NCBI RefSeq assembly: GCF_033110965.1
Contig: NZ_CP137003.1
Coordinates: forward strand, 3,410,001 to 3,474,000
Origin: Raineyella sp. LH-20
GTDB taxonomy: Bacteria; Actinomycetota; Actinomycetes; Propionibacteriales; Propionibacteriaceae
Direction of reading: 5' to 3'
DNA length: 64,000 bases
A program made the position numbers and the translations under genes. The notes beneath the pieces are model-generated. The model had not been told where the DNA came from, did no database searches, and saw only the letters and a list, made by a program, of their open reading frames with translations. Shown here one piece after another: positions 17,904-26,673 of the stretch; positions within the stretch are counted from its first letter, which is position 1; each line of letters opens with the position of its first letter.

Positions 17904-18737
17904 ATGTCCGCCCCGTCCCACCCGCCCGGTCCCCGCGCCGAGCGCAGGGTCTCCCGACGCGTGGTGATGACGGGTCTGGGGGCCGCCGTGGTCGGCCCGG
18001 CCCTGGCTGCCTGCGGCGTCGGCTCCAGCGGGCCGGTCCGCGTCCCGCTCGAGCGCGCCTCCTGTGTCCCGGTCTCCGACACCGAGACGTACGCCCGGTT
18101 GGGCGAGGCCCGGCTGCGCTACGAGGTGAACGACAAGCCGATCACGCTGCGGATGGCACCAGGATTCGCCGGGCAGCTCGAGACGTGGTTCCGCGACTGG
18201 CGCGACCTCACCGGCACCGCCCCGGACCTGGTCGGGACGTACGGCTCCTGGCTGCCGGACGACGGCCGGTGCGACTCCTGGCACTACGCCGGGCGGGCCT
18301 TCGACCTCTCCCGGTTGGCGATCGGCGGGACCGACCTGGTCTCCTGCCGCTACGACACGTGGGGGTCGGGGGCCACCACGGGCAGGCTGGCCGGCTACTG
18401 GGCGCTGGCGGCGAGCCTGCACCTGCACTTCGCGTACGTGTTGACCTATCTCTACGACGACGCCCATCACAACCACATCCACGTCGACAACGGGGTGTCC
18501 GGTGCGGGCATGTCGACCTTCACCGGACGGTCCCGTGTGCAGAACCAGGCCGTCCAGGCGATCTGCCGCTACCTGTGGGACCGGCCGGTGCCGCTCACCG
18601 GCGCCTGGGACGCCGCCACCCGCAGCGGTGTCGCCGACATCCTGTCCGGGCTCGACCTGACCGGCGGCCTCACCCACCAGGAGACCTGGCAAGGCCTGCT
18701 CCGTGCCACGGTCCGCCGCTGGGCGGCGGGCCGCTGA
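17904..18737 (+). CDS. Tat-type lipoprotein with M15/extensin-like metallopeptidase domain
   Basis: A 277-residue exported protein. A twin-Arg motif (SRRVVMTG) and hydrophobic stretch end in lipobox LAAC near residue 36, so it should be a Tat-exported lipoprotein. The catalytic region has WHYAGRAFDLSRL (HxxGxAxD-type zinc ligands, His about 131) and HHNHIHVDNG (His about 193-197). This arrangement is shared by M15 D,D-/L,D-carboxypeptidases and the extensin-like C-terminal family. A role in peptidoglycan trimming is likely but not shown. It is transcribed alone, with a long palindrome after its stop. Confidence 0.8.
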   Translation: MSAPSHPPGPRAERRVSRRVVMTGLGAAVVGPALAACGVGSSGPVRVPLERASCVPVSDTETYARLGEARLRYEVNDKPITLRMAPGFAGQLETWFRDWRDLTGTAPDLVGTYGSWLPDDGRCDSWHYAGRAFDLSRLAIGGTDLVSCRYDTWGSGATTGRLAGYWALAASLHLHFAYVLTYLYDDAHHNHIHVDNGVSGAGMSTFTGRSRVQNQAVQAICRYLWDRPVPLTGAWDAATRSGVADILSGLDLTGGLTHQETWQGLLRATVRRWAAGR

Positions 18738-18827
18738 TCACCCGGCCCGACCACACCCCGATCCGACCACACCTGGCCCGACAGCGCCCCGGCCCGACGA
18801 CGCCCCGGCCCGACGGCGCCCCGGTCT

Positions 18828-18870
18828 TCCTCTGGCGTTCCATAGGGCAAACCTATGGAACGCCAGAGGA
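18828..18870. repeat. 19-bp perfect palindrome with GCAAA loop (repeat family B, copy 1)
   Basis: The arms are TCCTCTGGCGTTCCATAGG and its exact complement around GCAAA. It lies between two convergent genes and may be a bidirectional terminator. The core CATAGGGCAAACCTATG recurs at 51070 and 51210. Confidence 0.75.
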
Positions 18871-18895
18871 CATGAGCGGCCCGGCCCGGCCCGAC

Positions 18896-19026
18896 CCGCC
18901 CCACGGTGAACGAACAAGCGCCGCCGTACACCCAGCCTGGCGGCGCTTGACCCTGCCCCGTGACTGACCCTGCCCCGTGACTGACCCTGCCTCGTGACTG
19001 ACCCTGCCCCGTGACAGAAACACTTA
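18896..19026 (-). repeat. Dispersed stem-loop repeat, copy 2, expanded
   Basis: This is the same element as the one after the ABC ATPase gene, again directly after a stop codon on the minus strand. The stem AAGCGCCGCC/GGCGGCGCTT (18916-18925 and 18939-18948) is perfect and followed by GTTCGTTC. The GGCAGGG block is expanded into four 17-bp tandem units. A terminator function is likely. Confidence 0.65.
18948..19015. repeat. 17-bp tandem repeat, four copies
   Basis: The unit TGACCCTGCCCCGTGAC occurs four times in a row; the third copy has one change. A likely length-variable locus. Confidence 0.9.
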
Positions 19027-19030
19027 CATA

Positions 19031-19678
19031 TCAGTCGAAGATCGGTCCCCGGGTGCGCGAGCGCTTCAGTTCGTAGAAGCCGTCGTACTCGGTCACCAGC
19101 GACACGCCGTCGAACAGTCGACCGGCCTGCTCCCCCGTCGGCGCCGGCGAGATCACCGGGCCGAACAGCGAGTGCCCGTTGATCCGGAGCACCGGGGTGC
19201 CCACCTCGTTGCCCACCGGGTCCATCCCCTCGTGGTGCGAGCGGCGCAGCGCCTCGTCGTTGGCGTCGGTCTCGGCCGCGTCGGCGAGTTCGGCGGGCAG
19301 GCCCACCTCGACCAGCGCAGCCTCCAGCGTCGCCCGGTCGCGTACGGCGGCCTGCGGGTGGAACCGGGTGCCGATCGCGGTGTAGAACTCCCGCAGCTTC
19401 TGCGAGCCGTACCGCTCCTCCACCGCCAGGGCGACCCGCGCCGAGCCCCAAGCACCGGCCAGGAACCGCTTGTAGTCCTCGGGCAGTTCGTCGCGGCCTT
19501 CGTTGAGCACCGACAGACTCATCACGTGGAAGACCGTCCGCACCGGACGGACCTTCTCCACCTCGAGCATCCAACGGGAAGTCATCCAGGCCCACGGACA
19601 TTGCGGGTCGAACCAGAAATCCACCTGCTGGAGGGCCTTCTGCGCCACTGGCTGGGTCTCGGTCATGGTGTCGGTCAC
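19031..19678 (-). CDS. Mycothiol-type DsbA-family oxidoreductase (Rv2466c-like)
   Basis: A 215-residue thioredoxin-fold protein with helical insert. It begins [18 protein letters not shown] and ends in the conserved [14 protein letters not shown], as the actinobacterial Rv2466c family does. Rv2466c is a mycothiol-dependent reductase using a CPWC site. Here the motif is CPWA (Cys about 28), so only the nucleophilic Cys remains and a monothiol (mycothiolated) mechanism is expected. Other conserved stretches are [17 protein letters not shown] and [19 protein letters not shown] chose the GTG start because a TAGGCT box lies exactly six bases upstream; an ATG four codons later is possible. Cytoplasmic. 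Confidence 0.85.
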   Translation of the reverse strand: MTDTMTETQPVAQKALQQVDFWFDPQCPWAWMTSRWMLEVEKVRPVRTVFHVMSLSVLNEGRDELPEDYKRFLAGAWGSARVALAVEERYGSQKLREFYTAIGTRFHPQAAVRDRATLEAALVEVGLPAELADAAETDANDEALRRSHHEGMDPVGNEVGTPVLRINGHSLFGPVISPAPTGEQAGRLFDGVSLVTEYDGFYELKRSRTRGPIFD

Positions 19679-19684
19679 ATCCGC

Positions 19685-19690
19685 AGCCTA
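19685..19690 (-). promoter_or_regulatory. -10 box of a leaderless gene (TAGGCT)
   Basis: On the minus strand TAGGCT precedes the GTG start of the DsbA-family gene by exactly six bases. The box is the same as those at 16750 and 28570. Confidence 0.6.
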
Positions 19691-19957
19691 CTGCCCCCGT
19701 CAGCTCGTCCGCCCGGACCGGCCGACCGCCGCCCCCGCCCCGCCCCGCCCAGCCCCGCCCCGACCCGACCGAGCCGATCGGTCACCGAGTGCCCATCGGT
19801 GCCGGCTCTTTCGGCCGCCGATCGCCAGCTGAGGCGGGGGATTCCGCCGGAACACGCCGAAGGGACGCTAGTCTGACGACTGTCCCCGCAAGTGAGGTAG
19901 CACTCACTGCCCCCGGACAGCCTGCCCGCAGGCTCCCGACGACCCGAAGGGAAAGCC

Positions 19958-22900
19958 TTGTACTCCGAGAACATCACGCGCGAGGAGGCCCGGATCCGGG
20001 CCGGCCTGGTGACCACCGATGCCTACCGCGTCCTCGTCGACCTCACCGGGCGGGCGCCGTCCGGCGCTGCGCTGGCGGACCCGGACGGGACCTTCGTGTC
20101 CCGCTCGACGGTCGAGTTCTCCAGCCGTGCCGGAGTCACCTGGATCGACCTGATCGCGGACGCGGTCCTCGAGGCGTCCTTGGACGGGGAGCCGCTCGAT
20201 GTGTCGGCGTACGACGGCGCCCGGCTGCCGCTCACCCTGACCGAGGGCGCGCACGAGCTCACCGTCGTCGGGTTGTGCCGCTACTCCCGCACCGGTGAGG
20301 GCCTGCACCGCTTCGTCGATCCGGCCGACCGGCGGGTCTACCTCTACACCCAGTTCGAGGTGGCCGACGCCCGGCGGATGTATGCCAACTTCGAGCAGCC
20401 GAGCCTCAAGGCGACGTACGAGCTGTCGGTCGTCGCTCCGCAGAACTGGGTCGTCATCTCCAACGCCGCGTCGGTCGACCCGGTGGTGATCGAGGAGCCC
20501 GATCCGCTGCACGGCTGGGACATCTGGGGCCTGCCGTACGCCCGCTGGGACTTCGCCCCGACGGTACGGATCTCGACCTATCTGACCGCGCTGATCGCCG
20601 GCAACTACCACCGGGTGCACGACACGTACACCGGCCCGCACGGCGACATCCCGCTGTCCCTGCTGTGCCGGGAGTCGATGGTGGAGCACCTCGACGCCGA
20701 CCGCCTGTTCGCCACGACGAAGCAGGGCTTCGAGGTCTTCGAGGCCGCCTTCGGCACCCCGTACCCGTTCGGGACGTACGACCAGTCGTTCGTGCCGGAG
20801 TTCAATGCCGGCGCAATGGAGAACGCCGGCTGCGTCACCCACCGCGACGACTACCTCTTCCGCTCCCGGGAGACCGCCGCAGCGTACGAGAACCGCGACA
20901 ACACGATCCTGCACGAGATGGCCCACATGTGGTTCGGCGACCTCGTCACGATGTCGTGGTGGGACGATCTGTGGCTCAACGAGTCGTTCGCCGAGTGGGC
21001 CTCGCACTTCGCGATGGCCGAGTACCACGAGCACCCCGAGCAGCCGTGGGTGACCTTCGCCAACCAGCGCAAGACCTGGGCCTACCGCCAGGACCAGCTG
21101 CCGACGACCCACCCGATCGCGGCCGACATGGTCGACCTGCTGGCGGTGGAGTCCAACTTCGACGGCATCACGTACGCCAAGGGTGCCTCCGCGCTGCGCC
21201 AGCTGGTGGCGTACGTGGGCCGGGACAACTTCCTCACCGGCGTCCGCCAGTACTTCGCCGACCACGCGTACGGCAACACCACCCTGCAGGACCTGTTCGA
21301 CGCGCTGCAGACCGCCTCGGGCCGTGATCTGTCCGGCTGGGCCGCCCAGTGGCTCCAGGTGCCCGGGGTGAGCACCCTGGTCGCCGACTTCGACGTCGAC
21401 GCCGACGGCCGGTTCAGCCGCTTCGCCGTACGCCAGTACCTGCCGGCGGCCTTCCCGGTGGCGCGGACCCACCGGATGGCGATCGGCCTCTACAACCGGG
21501 TCGACGAGCACACCATCACCCGCACCGCCCGGGTCGAGATCGACGTCGAGGGCGAGGTGGTCGACGTCGTGGACCTGGTCGGCGTCCCGCGCCCCGACCT
21601 GATCCTGCTCAACGACGACGACCTGACGTACGCCAAGGTCCGCCTCGACGCGCAGTCGCAGGCCACCGTGGTCGAGCACCTGGCCGACATCGACTCCGCG
21701 CTCGCCCGCGCCGTCTGCTGGGGCGCCGCCTGGGACATGACCCGGGACGGGGAGATGCTCGCCGCGGACTACATCGCCATGGTGCTCGGCGCGGTCGGCC
21801 GGGAGACCGACCCGACCGCCGTACAGCGGACGCTGGGCCAGGCGCTGACCGCGGCGACCTTCTACGCCCCCGACGAGCAGCGCGGCCAGCTCGACCACGC
21901 CCTCGAGATCGGTCTCGCCCATCTGGTCGCCGGGGCCGAGCGCGGATCGGACGCCCAGCTCACCTTCGTCCGGACCCTCGCCTCGGCCGCCGTCAGCGGC
22001 ACCGCCGGGGAGGTCCTGCTGGCCTGGCTCGCGGGCGAGGAGAAGGTCTCCGGTCTGGAGATCGACACCGATCTGCGCTGGCACCTGCTCACCCAGTTGG
22101 CCCGTCTCGGGCTGGCCGACAGCACCCGGATCGACGCCGAGCTGGACCGCGACCGCACCATCAGCGGCGAGCAGCACGCCGCCGCCGCCCGTGCCGCGCT
22201 GCCCGACCCGACCGACAAGGCGGAGGCCTGGCGGCTCGCGACGGCCGCCGCGGATGTGGCGAACGAGACCCAGCGCAGCATCTGCCTGTCGTTCTGGCGG
22301 CGTGGCCAGGAGGATCTGCTACGGCCGTACGCGGACCGCTTCCTCGACGTCGTCGACGTGATGGGGGCGGGGGCGAACGGCTGGGACAAGAAGGGCATCG
22401 CGCTGCGGGAGAACGTGCTGCGGCATCTCTTCCCATCGCTGGTCGCCGACGAGGCATTCCTGGCCCGACTCGACGCCTTCCTCGCCGAGCACGAGCTGAC
22501 CACCCCGATCCGTCGGTCCCTGGCGGAGTCGCGTGACGACGCGCTGCGCGCCCTGCACGCGCAGACGGTGGCCCGGGCCCGCCTGACGGTCCCGGTGCCC
22601 AGCGAGGAACCGTCCCAGTTGGCGGTCGGCGAGGAGCCGGCGGAGAGCCCGGTCGCCGCTGTCGAGGACCTGCCCGCCATCGGTGAGGAGGCCGCCGACG
22701 AGCAGGCCGCCGACGAGCAGGCGGTGATCGACAAGGAGGCCGTGATCGACGAGGGGGCGGTCGACGACGACCCGACGGCACACAGCCTGCAGCCGGTCAC
22801 CGACCCGGTGCTCACCGACGACGAGGACGTGCATCCGATCGGCCTGACCTCACCGACCGCGGTCTTCGGCCCGGCCCCGGAGACCTCGCCCACCGCGGTG

Positions 22901-23074
22901 TTCGCGCCCGAGTCAGAGACCTCACCGACCGCGGCGTTCTCTCCCGCATCCTCGACCTCGCCCTCGGCCGCGGTCCCCCCGGAGTCTGCCGAGTCCCCGT
23001 TCTCCCCGGAGTCCCCGTTCTCCCCGGAGTCCGCCGGGTCCCCGGAGTCTCCGGTCTCCCCCACCGAGCGGTGA
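19958..23074 (+). CDS. pepN: Aminopeptidase N with long repetitive C-terminal tail
   Basis: A 1038-residue M1 zinc metallopeptidase that removes N-terminal residues from peptides in the cytoplasm. Substrate-binding GAMEN is near residue 284, and the zinc site HEMAH is at about 319-323 with the third ligand in NESFAEW some 18 residues later. An ERAP1-like helical domain runs to about 870, where actinobacterial PepN normally ends. The last 165 residues are a low-complexity tail: first acidic (DEQAADEQA), then repeats of SPTAVF and finally SPFSPESP. Start is TTG with GAAGGGA upstream. The GTG start of the next gene overlaps its stop. The tail is unusual and its role is unknown. Confidence 0.93.
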   Translation: MYSENITREEARIRAGLVTTDAYRVLVDLTGRAPSGAALADPDGTFVSRSTVEFSSRAGVTWIDLIADAVLEASLDGEPLDVSAYDGARLPLTLTEGAHELTVVGLCRYSRTGEGLHRFVDPADRRVYLYTQFEVADARRMYANFEQPSLKATYELSVVAPQNWVVISNAASVDPVVIEEPDPLHGWDIWGLPYARWDFAPTVRISTYLTALIAGNYHRVHDTYTGPHGDIPLSLLCRESMVEHLDADRLFATTKQGFEVFEAAFGTPYPFGTYDQSFVPEFNAGAMENAGCVTHRDDYLFRSRETAAAYENRDNTILHEMAHMWFGDLVTMSWWDDLWLNESFAEWASHFAMAEYHEHPEQPWVTFANQRKTWAYRQDQLPTTHPIAADMVDLLAVESNFDGITYAKGASALRQLVAYVGRDNFLTGVRQYFADHAYGNTTLQDLFDALQTASGRDLSGWAAQWLQVPGVSTLVADFDVDADGRFSRFAVRQYLPAAFPVARTHRMAIGLYNRVDEHTITRTARVEIDVEGEVVDVVDLVGVPRPDLILLNDDDLTYAKVRLDAQSQATVVEHLADIDSALARAVCWGAAWDMTRDGEMLAADYIAMVLGAVGRETDPTAVQRTLGQALTAATFYAPDEQRGQLDHALEIGLAHLVAGAERGSDAQLTFVRTLASAAVSGTAGEVLLAWLAGEEKVSGLEIDTDLRWHLLTQLARLGLADSTRIDAELDRDRTISGEQHAAAARAALPDPTDKAEAWRLATAAADVANETQRSICLSFWRRGQEDLLRPYADRFLDVVDVMGAGANGWDKKGIALRENVLRHLFPSLVADEAFLARLDAFLAEHELTTPIRRSLAESRDDALRALHAQTVARARLTVPVPSEEPSQLAVGEEPAESPVAAVEDLPAIGEEAADEQAADEQAVIDKEAVIDEGAVDDDPTAHSLQPVTDPVLTDDEDVHPIGLTSPTAVFGPAPETSPTAVFAPESETSPTAAFSPASSTSPSAAVPPESAESPFSPESPFSPESAGSPESPVSPTER

Positions 23075-24216
23075 CGATGCGTACGGTCGGCGGGATCGTC
23101 GCGCTGCTGGAGTCGTGGTTCCCGCCGGCGACGGCCGAGTCGTGGGACCGGGTCGGGCTGGTGGTCGGCGACCGCAGCCGTCCGGTGTCGCGCATCCTGT
23201 GCACCGTCGACGTCACGCTCGCCGTGGTGGAGCAGGCGATCGTGATGGGCGCCGACCTGGTGGTAGCCCACCACCCGCTGTTGCTGCGTGGCGTCCACGC
23301 GGTCGACGCCGCCGACCCCAAGGGCGCCATGGTGCTGCGGCTGGCCGAGTACCGGATCGCCCTGTGGGCCGGTCACACCAACGCCGACATCGCCACCGGC
23401 GGCGTCGGCGAGGCGCTCGCCGACGCGATCGGGCTGGTCGACCAGCGGCCGATGGTGCCCCGCCCGGCACCCGGCCTCGACAACCTCGTCACCTTTGTGC
23501 CGCCCGACCATCTCGACACCCTCGTCGGAGCGCTCTCCGCGGCCGGCGCCGGACGGGTCGGGGCGTACGACTCCTGCCACTTCGCGGCGCCGGGCACCGG
23601 CTCCTTCCGTCCGCTGGAGGGCGCCACGCCGTACGTCGGGACGATCGGTGAGGTCGAACACGTCGCCGAGGTGCGGGTGGAGATGGTGCTGCCCCGGTCA
23701 CGACGGGAGGCGGTGGTCGCCGCCCTCTTGGACAGCCACCCGTACGAGACGCCGGCCTGGCACATCGTCGAGACCGCTCCCGGGCCGGCCGAAGCCGGTC
23801 TGGGCCGGGTCGGCCGTCTGGACCCGGGACTGACCCTGGCCGAGTTCGGCCAGCGGATCGCCGACGCGATCCCGGCCACCGCCGGGGGCGTACGGATCGG
23901 CGGGGATCCGCAGCGGGCCGTCCACCGGGTCGCCGTGCTGGCCGGCGCCGGCGACTCGCTGCTGGAGCAGGCTCGTGCGCTGGGTGTCGACTGCTACGTG
24001 ACGTCCGACCTGCGCCACCATCCGGCCGGGGAGTTCCTGGAGCGTACGCAGCTCAATCCGGCACACCCCGCCCTGGTCGACATCAGCCACTGGGCCGCGG
24101 AATGGACCTGGCTGCCGGTGCTGGCCGACCGGCTGACCACCGACCTGGACGACGTGGTGGTGGAGATCAGCACGCTGGTCACCGACCCGTGGACCGGGAC
24201 CTTCCACCGACGCTGA
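23071..24216 (+). CDS. Nif3-family dinuclear-metal protein (DUF34)
   Basis: A 381-residue member of the Nif3/YbgI family, sometimes annotated as GTP cyclohydrolase I type 2. The metal-binding motif VVAHHPLLLRG is at residues 65-75, with GHTNAD near 100 and the C-terminal HWAAEW motif near 350. Between them lies the CutA-like insert of the longer family members (HPYETPAWHIVE). The family forms hexameric rings with two metals per subunit; its true reaction is unsettled. The GTG start overlaps the pepN TGA (GTGA), so the two are coupled. Confidence 0.9.
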   Translation: MTMRTVGGIVALLESWFPPATAESWDRVGLVVGDRSRPVSRILCTVDVTLAVVEQAIVMGADLVVAHHPLLLRGVHAVDAADPKGAMVLRLAEYRIALWAGHTNADIATGGVGEALADAIGLVDQRPMVPRPAPGLDNLVTFVPPDHLDTLVGALSAAGAGRVGAYDSCHFAAPGTGSFRPLEGATPYVGTIGEVEHVAEVRVEMVLPRSRREAVVAALLDSHPYETPAWHIVETAPGPAEAGLGRVGRLDPGLTLAEFGQRIADAIPATAGGVRIGGDPQRAVHRVAVLAGAGDSLLEQARALGVDCYVTSDLRHHPAGEFLERTQLNPAHPALVDISHWAAEWTWLPVLADRLTTDLDDVVVEISTLVTDPWTGTFHRR

Positions 24217-24306
24217 TCGACTGTCGCCCCGCCGGTGCCACGGCAGCGGCCGGCCTGCTTCACGACGGTCGGGATCAGCAGCGGTCCGCTGCGCCGACGA
24301 CCGGGC

Positions 24307-24711
24307 TCAGCGGTCGGCGGCGGGCCGCCGATGCTCGATGATGAACGTGTGGGCGGCCTCGCCGAGCTGCAGGACGCCGGCGACCAGCCCGCCGGCGAGA
24401 TCACCGGCCGCGAAGCTCGTCACCATCGTGGCGGTGGCCAGGGTGCAGGACGCGTCGGAGAGGGTGCGGGCCGCGCGGGCGCCGGTCACCACGACGACCT
24501 CACGATGGCGTGGATCGACGTAGACGAGGACGGCCGTGTCGCGGTCCGCCAGCGTCGCGTGCAGGGCGTGGGCCCGGTCGTCGACCGTCCCCTCGTGGTC
24601 GTCCTGCGCGACGTACGCGGTGAAGCGGAAGCCACAGCGGGCCTCGGCCTGCTCGGTCGCCCAGGCGACCCGCTTCACATCGGTCGGGGAGAGCCCGTCA
24701 CCAACGAGCAT
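24307..24711 (-). CDS. DUF5130-like protein
   Basis: A 134-residue protein resembling the actinobacterial DUF5130 family, which is related to TPM/phosphatase-like domains. It contains a region DTAVLVYVDPRHREVVVVTG, which in TPM proteins forms the central sheet, and ends with VLQLGEAAHTFIIEHRR. No signal or membrane helix. It overlaps the preceding small membrane-protein gene by 14 bp, so the pair is probably one operon. Function unknown; the family assignment is moderately sure. Confidence 0.72.
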   Translation of the reverse strand: MLVGDGLSPTDVKRVAWATEQAEARCGFRFTAYVAQDDHEGTVDDRAHALHATLADRDTAVLVYVDPRHREVVVVTGARAARTLSDASCTLATATMVTSFAAGDLAGGLVAGVLQLGEAAHTFIIEHRRPAADR

Positions 24712-25006
24712 GGGAGCCGCCCGTGCCGTCCTCGCGGTCCGAGCCGCTCGTCACGGCCGGGGCTTCGGGGCCGGAGCCGCCGACCATCAACGGCTCGGTC
24801 GGCGGGTGCAGCGAGCGATCCTCCTTGCCGATCATCCTGGCGAGCTGGATGACGGCGATGACGAGGAAGGCGGCGACAGGCAGGAACAGGATCCAGACCA
24901 GTTCGTGCATCACGGGAACGGCAGGGGCCACCGGCCAGCCGGGCAGGTTGTCCAGGGGAAGGAGTCCGGCCGTCATGGGTGTGATCACAGTCAGCAACTC
25001 ACTCAC
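24698..25006 (-). CDS. Small single-span membrane protein, unknown
   Basis: About 102 residues. It has a short N-terminus, one strongly hydrophobic helix at about 30-55 (LVWILFLPVAAFLVIAVIQL) and a hydrophilic, charged tail. No family recognised. I chose a GTG start because a TACGTT -10-like box lies seven bases upstream; the alternative is ATG at 24976, ten codons later. A far longer open frame continues upstream through the pyrR region but is antisense to pyrR. It is probably co-transcribed with the DUF5130-like gene. Confidence 0.6.
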   Translation of the reverse strand: MSELLTVITPMTAGLLPLDNLPGWPVAPAVPVMHELVWILFLPVAAFLVIAVIQLARMIGKEDRSLHPPTEPLMVGGSGPEAPAVTSGSDREDGTGGSHARW

Positions 25007-25096
25007 GTAATCTAACGTACTGCAGTCGGCGTCCCGCGGGGAGGGGATGCGCGCCCGCCCGCGGGGGCTGCACAGGTCGAGGACACCCGAGGACGG

Positions 25097-25681
25097 GTGG
25101 GGACGGAGGAGCCGGTGGCTGCGGAGGAACGGACGGAGACCGCCCCACGGGTGGTGATGGACGCTGACGAGATCTCCCGGGCCGTCATCCGGATGGCCCA
25201 CCAGGTGCTGGAGGGCGACCACGACGCCCGGCGCCTGATGGTGGTCGGGATCCCCACCCGCGGCGTACCGCTGGCGCAGCGGCTGGCCGCGGCGATGGAG
25301 GAGATCGAGGGGCACCTGGTGCCGGTCGGCGAACTCGACGTCACCTTCTATCGCGACGACCTGCGCCAGCAGCCCACCCGGGCGGTCGGTCCGACCCGGA
25401 TGCCCGGGCCGATCGACGACGCCGTGGTGGTCCTGGTGGACGACGTCCTCTATTCCGGCCGTACGGCCTCCGCCGCACTGGAGGCCCTGAAGGACATCGG
25501 CCGACCGCGGGCCGTACGCCTCGCGGTGCTGGTCGATCGCGGTCACCGCGACCTGCCGATCCGCGCCGACGTGGTCGGCCGCGAGCTGCCCACCGCCACC
25601 GCCGAACGGGTCCGCGTCCAGCTGGAGGAGACCGACGGGGTCTCCCGGGTCACCATCTCCCGCACCGGGAGTGAGGCGTGA
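25097..25681 (+). CDS. pyrR: Bifunctional pyr operon regulator / uracil phosphoribosyltransferase
   Basis: A 194-residue PRTase-fold protein. The PRPP-binding loop [18 protein letters not shown] is at about 113-130, with [13 protein letters not shown] near 51 and the PyrR segment [11 protein letters not shown] near 78. PyrR binds pyr mRNA in response to UMP/PRPP and has uracil phosphoribosyltransferase activity. In actinobacteria it often acts on translation of pyrR itself. The start is GTG here, or GTG at 25115 directly behind GGAGGAG; I cannot decide. It is the first gene of pyrR-pyrB-pyrC, and the ATG of pyrB overlaps its stop. Confidence 0.94.
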   Translation: MGTEEPVAAEERTETAPRVVMDADEISRAVIRMAHQVLEGDHDARRLMVVGIPTRGVPLAQRLAAAMEEIEGHLVPVGELDVTFYRDDLRQQPTRAVGPTRMPGPIDDAVVVLVDDVLYSGRTASAALEALKDIGRPRAVRLAVLVDRGHRDLPIRADVVGRELPTATAERVRVQLEETDGVSRVTISRTGSEA

Positions 25682-26673
25682 TGCACGATCTGCTGTCCGC
25701 CGCCGACCTCAGCCGCCAGGAGGCCGTCTCGATCATCGACCTGGCCGAGGAGATGAGCGAGGTCCAGACCCGCGATGTGAAGAAGCTGCCGGTGCTGCGC
25801 GGCCGCACGGTGGTGAACCTCTTCTTCGAGGACTCCACCCGCACCCGCTCCTCGTTCGAGATCGCCGGCAAGTGGCTGTCCGCCGACGTCATCAACGTCT
25901 CCGCGAAGGGCTCGTCGGTCTCCAAGGGCGAGTCGCTGCGCGACACGGTGCAGACCCTGTCCGCGATGGGCGTCGACGCCCTGGTGATCCGCCACATGGC
26001 CTCCGGCGCGCCCGCCCAGGCCGCCCAATGGACCCACGCCTCGGTGGTCAACGCCGGCGACGGCACCCATGAGCATCCCACCCAGGCACTGCTCGACGCG
26101 TTCACCATGCGCCGCCACTTCCGCGCGGTCACCGGCGACCCCGGGGCCGACTGGTCGGGCCGGACCGTGGCGATCGTCGGCGACGTGACCCACTCCCGGG
26201 TGGCCCGCTCCAACGTGCTGCTGCTGCGTACGCTCGGCGCCCGGGTGGTGCTCGTCGCGCCGCCGACCCTGATGCCGTCGGCGGTCGACAGCTGGCCGTG
26301 CGAGGCGACCAACGACCTCGACGCCGCGCTGGCCGAGGCCGACATCGTGATGATGCTGCGGGTCCAGAAGGAACGCATGCACGGCGGCTACTTCCCCACC
26401 GCCCGGGAGTACACCATCGGCTACGGCCTCACCCGCGACCGGCTCGCCGCCCTGCGCCCGGAAGCCGCGATCTTCCATCCCGGCCCGATGAACCGCGGCC
26501 TGGAGATCTCGCCCGACGCGGCCGACGCCGCCGCCTCCCGTGTGCTCGACCAGGTGGCCGCCGGTGTGGCCGTACGGATGAGTGTGCTCTACCACCTGCT
26601 CGGCGGCTCCACTCCCCCCCTCGACACCCCGACCCCGTCGACACCGGCCGACGCGAAAGGACCCACGGCATGA
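25681..26673 (+). CDS. pyrB: Aspartate carbamoyltransferase catalytic chain
   Basis: A 330-residue enzyme forming carbamoyl-aspartate from carbamoyl phosphate and aspartate, the second step of pyrimidine synthesis. The carbamoyl-phosphate motif [12 protein letters not shown] is at about 50-61 and [10 protein letters not shown] near 136. The 80s loop [10 protein letters not shown] and the C-terminal RVQKERM are also present. No pyrI is nearby, as expected in this phylum. The ATG shares one base with the pyrR stop, and a GTG one codon earlier is possible. The pyrC ATG overlaps its own stop by 4 bp. Confidence 0.96.
   Translation: MHDLLSAADLSRQEAVSIIDLAEEMSEVQTRDVKKLPVLRGRTVVNLFFEDSTRTRSSFEIAGKWLSADVINVSAKGSSVSKGESLRDTVQTLSAMGVDALVIRHMASGAPAQAAQWTHASVVNAGDGTHEHPTQALLDAFTMRRHFRAVTGDPGADWSGRTVAIVGDVTHSRVARSNVLLLRTLGARVVLVAPPTLMPSAVDSWPCEATNDLDAALAEADIVMMLRVQKERMHGGYFPTAREYTIGYGLTRDRLAALRPEAAIFHPGPMNRGLEISPDAADAAASRVLDQVAAGVAVRMSVLYHLLGGSTPPLDTPTPSTPADAKGPTA

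Noticed and set aside
18948-19015. CRISPR-like array
   Set aside because: The four units are contiguous 17-bp copies with no spacers and no cas genes, so it is a simple tandem repeat.
19904-22177. A 757-codon open frame opposite pepN
   Set aside because: The protein has no recognisable motif and pepN on the other strand has all M1 residues.
24217-24306. A terminator or small RNA after the Nif3-family gene
   Set aside because: No stem of useful length was found in this 90-bp gap.
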